A DNA stretch of 6,522 nt from Muricomes sp. GTDB lineage: Bacteria; Bacillota; Clostridia; Lachnospirales; Lachnospiraceae. Location of the stretch: the NCBI GenBank assembly GCA_020024675.1, contig JAHHTM010000072.1:1-6522 (forward strand). Direction: 5' to 3'. Positions within the stretch are counted from its first letter, which is position 1. Every line of letters begins with the position of its first letter. The notes under the pieces are model-generated. The model saw nothing but the letters and a program-made list of their open reading frames with translations, was not told where the DNA came from and ran no database searches. A program made the position numbers and the translations under genes. Positions 5,245 to 6,522 of this stretch are shown piece by piece.

Positions 5245-6522
5245 ATGTTAAGTGATGCAATCAAAAAATTAGTACAGTATGGCATTTCCAGCGGACTTAC
5301 CCCTGAATGTGAACGAATCTACACTACAAATCTTCTTTTGGACTGTTTTCATGAAGATGAATATGTAGACACAGACTGTGCTCTTCAAAACATTATACTA
5401 GAAGACGTTTTAAAAGAGCTTCTTGACGAAGCTGTCGCAAGAAATATCATCGATGACAATATCGTCAGCAGAGATCTGTTTGATACAAAACTGATGAATT
5501 GTCTGATGCCACGTCCTGCACAGGTTCAGGCAGAGTTTTGGAAACGCTATGAAGCTTCTCCTAAAGAAGCAACTGACTATTTCTATAAACTTAGTCAGGA
5601 CAGTGATTATATCCGTCGATATCGTGTCTGTAAGGACCAGAAATGGACTGTAGATACAGATTATGGTGTATTGGATGTCACTATTAATCTCTCCAAACCA
5701 GAGAAAGATCCAAAGGCCATTGCTGCTGCAAGAAATGCAAAAGCATCTTCCTATCCAAAATGTCTGCTTTGTATTGAAAATGAAGGCTATGCAGGACGTA
5801 CAAATCATCCTGCAAGAGAGAACCACAGGATCATGCCTATCACTGTGAATGACAGTAAATGGGGATTCCAGTATTCACCTTATGTTTACTATAACGAACA
5901 CTGTATCGTGTTTAATGGTCAGCATGTTCCAATGAAAATCGAAAAAAATACATTTCGTAAATTATTCGACTTTGTGAAGTTATTTCCACATTACTTCCTT
6001 GGTTCTAATGCAGATCTCCCAATCGTTGGTGGCTCTATCTTAAGCCATGACCATTTCCAAGGCGGAAATTATACTTTTGCTATGGCGAAAGCTCCATTTA
6101 TCAAAGAATTCACTATCGACGGATTTGAAGATGTGAAGGCCGGCATCGTTAAATGGCCACTTTCTGTAATCCGTTTACAGGGAAAAGACGAAAATCGTAT
6201 TATTGAACTTGCCGACCATATCTTAAAAGCATGGCGAAGCTATACAGATGAAAGTGCTTTTATCTTTGCTGAAACAGATGGACAACCACACAATACGATT
6301 ACACCAATTGCAAGAATGCATGACGATATGTATGAATTAGATCTTACTCTTCGTAATAATATCACTACAGACGAACATCCTCTTGGTGTTTACCACCCTC
6401 ATGCAAAACTTCATCACATCAAGAAAGAAAATATTGGACTGATCGAGGTTATGGGGCTTGCAGTTCTTCCTGCAAGATTAAAAGGTGAAATGGAACTTCT
6501 TGCAGAATATATTCTCAAAAAG
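5245..6522 (+). CDS. galT: UDP-glucose--hexose-1-phosphate uridylyltransferase, type 2 (partial, cut by window edge)
   Basis: The frame is open from ATG 5245 to the last base: 426 codons with no stop. Firmicutes type 2 GalT proteins are about 490-510 residues, so the final 70 or so residues are missing. The enzyme transfers UMP from UDP-glucose to galactose-1-phosphate, giving UDP-galactose and glucose-1-phosphate. Visible marks: MPRPAQVQAEFW (88-99); CLLCIENEGYAGRTNHPARE (173-192) with a CxxC; SHDHFQGG (267-274), corresponding to the HxHxQ active site, with H270 the likely uridylylated histidine by analogy with type 1 enzymes; and GVYHPHAKLHHIKKENIGLIEVMG (381-404). The sequence is the long type 2 form rather than the ~350-residue E. 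coli form. A strong GGAGG at 5231-5235 lies 9 bases before the start, in the 28-base gap after galK. It uses the product of GalK directly; galE, needed to recycle UDP-galactose, is not visible. Confidence 0.95.
   Translation, partial: MLSDAIKKLVQYGISSGLTPECERIYTTNLLLDCFHEDEYVDTDCALQNIILEDVLKELLDEAVARNIIDDNIVSRDLFDTKLMNCLMPRPAQVQAEFWKRYEASPKEATDYFYKLSQDSDYIRRYRVCKDQKWTVDTDYGVLDVTINLSKPEKDPKAIAAARNAKASSYPKCLLCIENEGYAGRTNHPARENHRIMPITVNDSKWGFQYSPYVYYNEHCIVFNGQHVPMKIEKNTFRKLFDFVKLFPHYFLGSNADLPIVGGSILSHDHFQGGNYTFAMAKAPFIKEFTIDGFEDVKAGIVKWPLSVIRLQGKDENRIIELADHILKAWRSYTDESAFIFAETDGQPHNTITPIARMHDDMYELDLTLRNNITTDEHPLGVYHPHAKLHHIKKENIGLIEVMGLAVLPARLKGEMELLAEYILKK

Noticed and set aside
5410..5826. Long open frame on the minus strand opposite galT
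   Set aside because: It is cysteine- and isoleucine-rich shadow sequence opposite a clear galT frame with family motifs, and has no recognisable domain.

Overview
This AT-rich window looks like ordinary chromosome from a Gram-positive Clostridia species, most likely Lachnospiraceae. The signs are strong AGGAGG-type ribosome binding sites, tight gene spacing, a DUF4364-type protein tail, a Firmicutes-type (type 2) GalT, and YitT and TcdA proteins of the Firmicutes kind. The genus cannot be told from the sequence alone. There is no insertion sequence, CRISPR array, tRNA, rRNA, phage gene or obvious sign of transfer.

Layout. Bases 1-158 hold the last 51 codons of a plus-strand gene (DUF4364-like). 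It meets rarA tail to tail, and the two coding regions overlap by 24 bases. From 3847 down to 135 four minus-strand genes follow one another with gaps of 15-31 bases, so they are probably one operon: a membrane-anchored polysaccharide deacetylase, tcdA (tRNA ct6A dehydratase), a YitT-family membrane protein, and rarA (AAA+ replication/recombination factor). A 199-base divergent spacer (3848-4046) separates this operon from a plus-strand galactose operon, galK followed 28 bases later by galT. galT is open from its start at 5245 to the end of the window and is cut by the window edge.

How the genes work together. GalK phosphorylates galactose, and GalT exchanges galactose-1-phosphate with UDP-glucose: two consecutive Leloir steps. 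The third enzyme, GalE, is not in view. The four minus-strand genes share no known pathway (cell wall, tRNA modification, membrane, replication fork), so the operon looks like a housekeeping cluster rather than a functional module.

The least expected observation is at the left convergent junction. A 10-bp hairpin plus T6, reading as a terminator for the plus-strand gene, lies wholly inside the rarA coding region. A 15/16-bp inverted repeat followed by TTTTCT, placed as a terminator for rarA, lies inside the coding region of the plus-strand gene. The galK promoter also has a perfect TATAAT flanked by an imperfect inverted repeat that could be an operator. I see no undescribed multi-gene system here.
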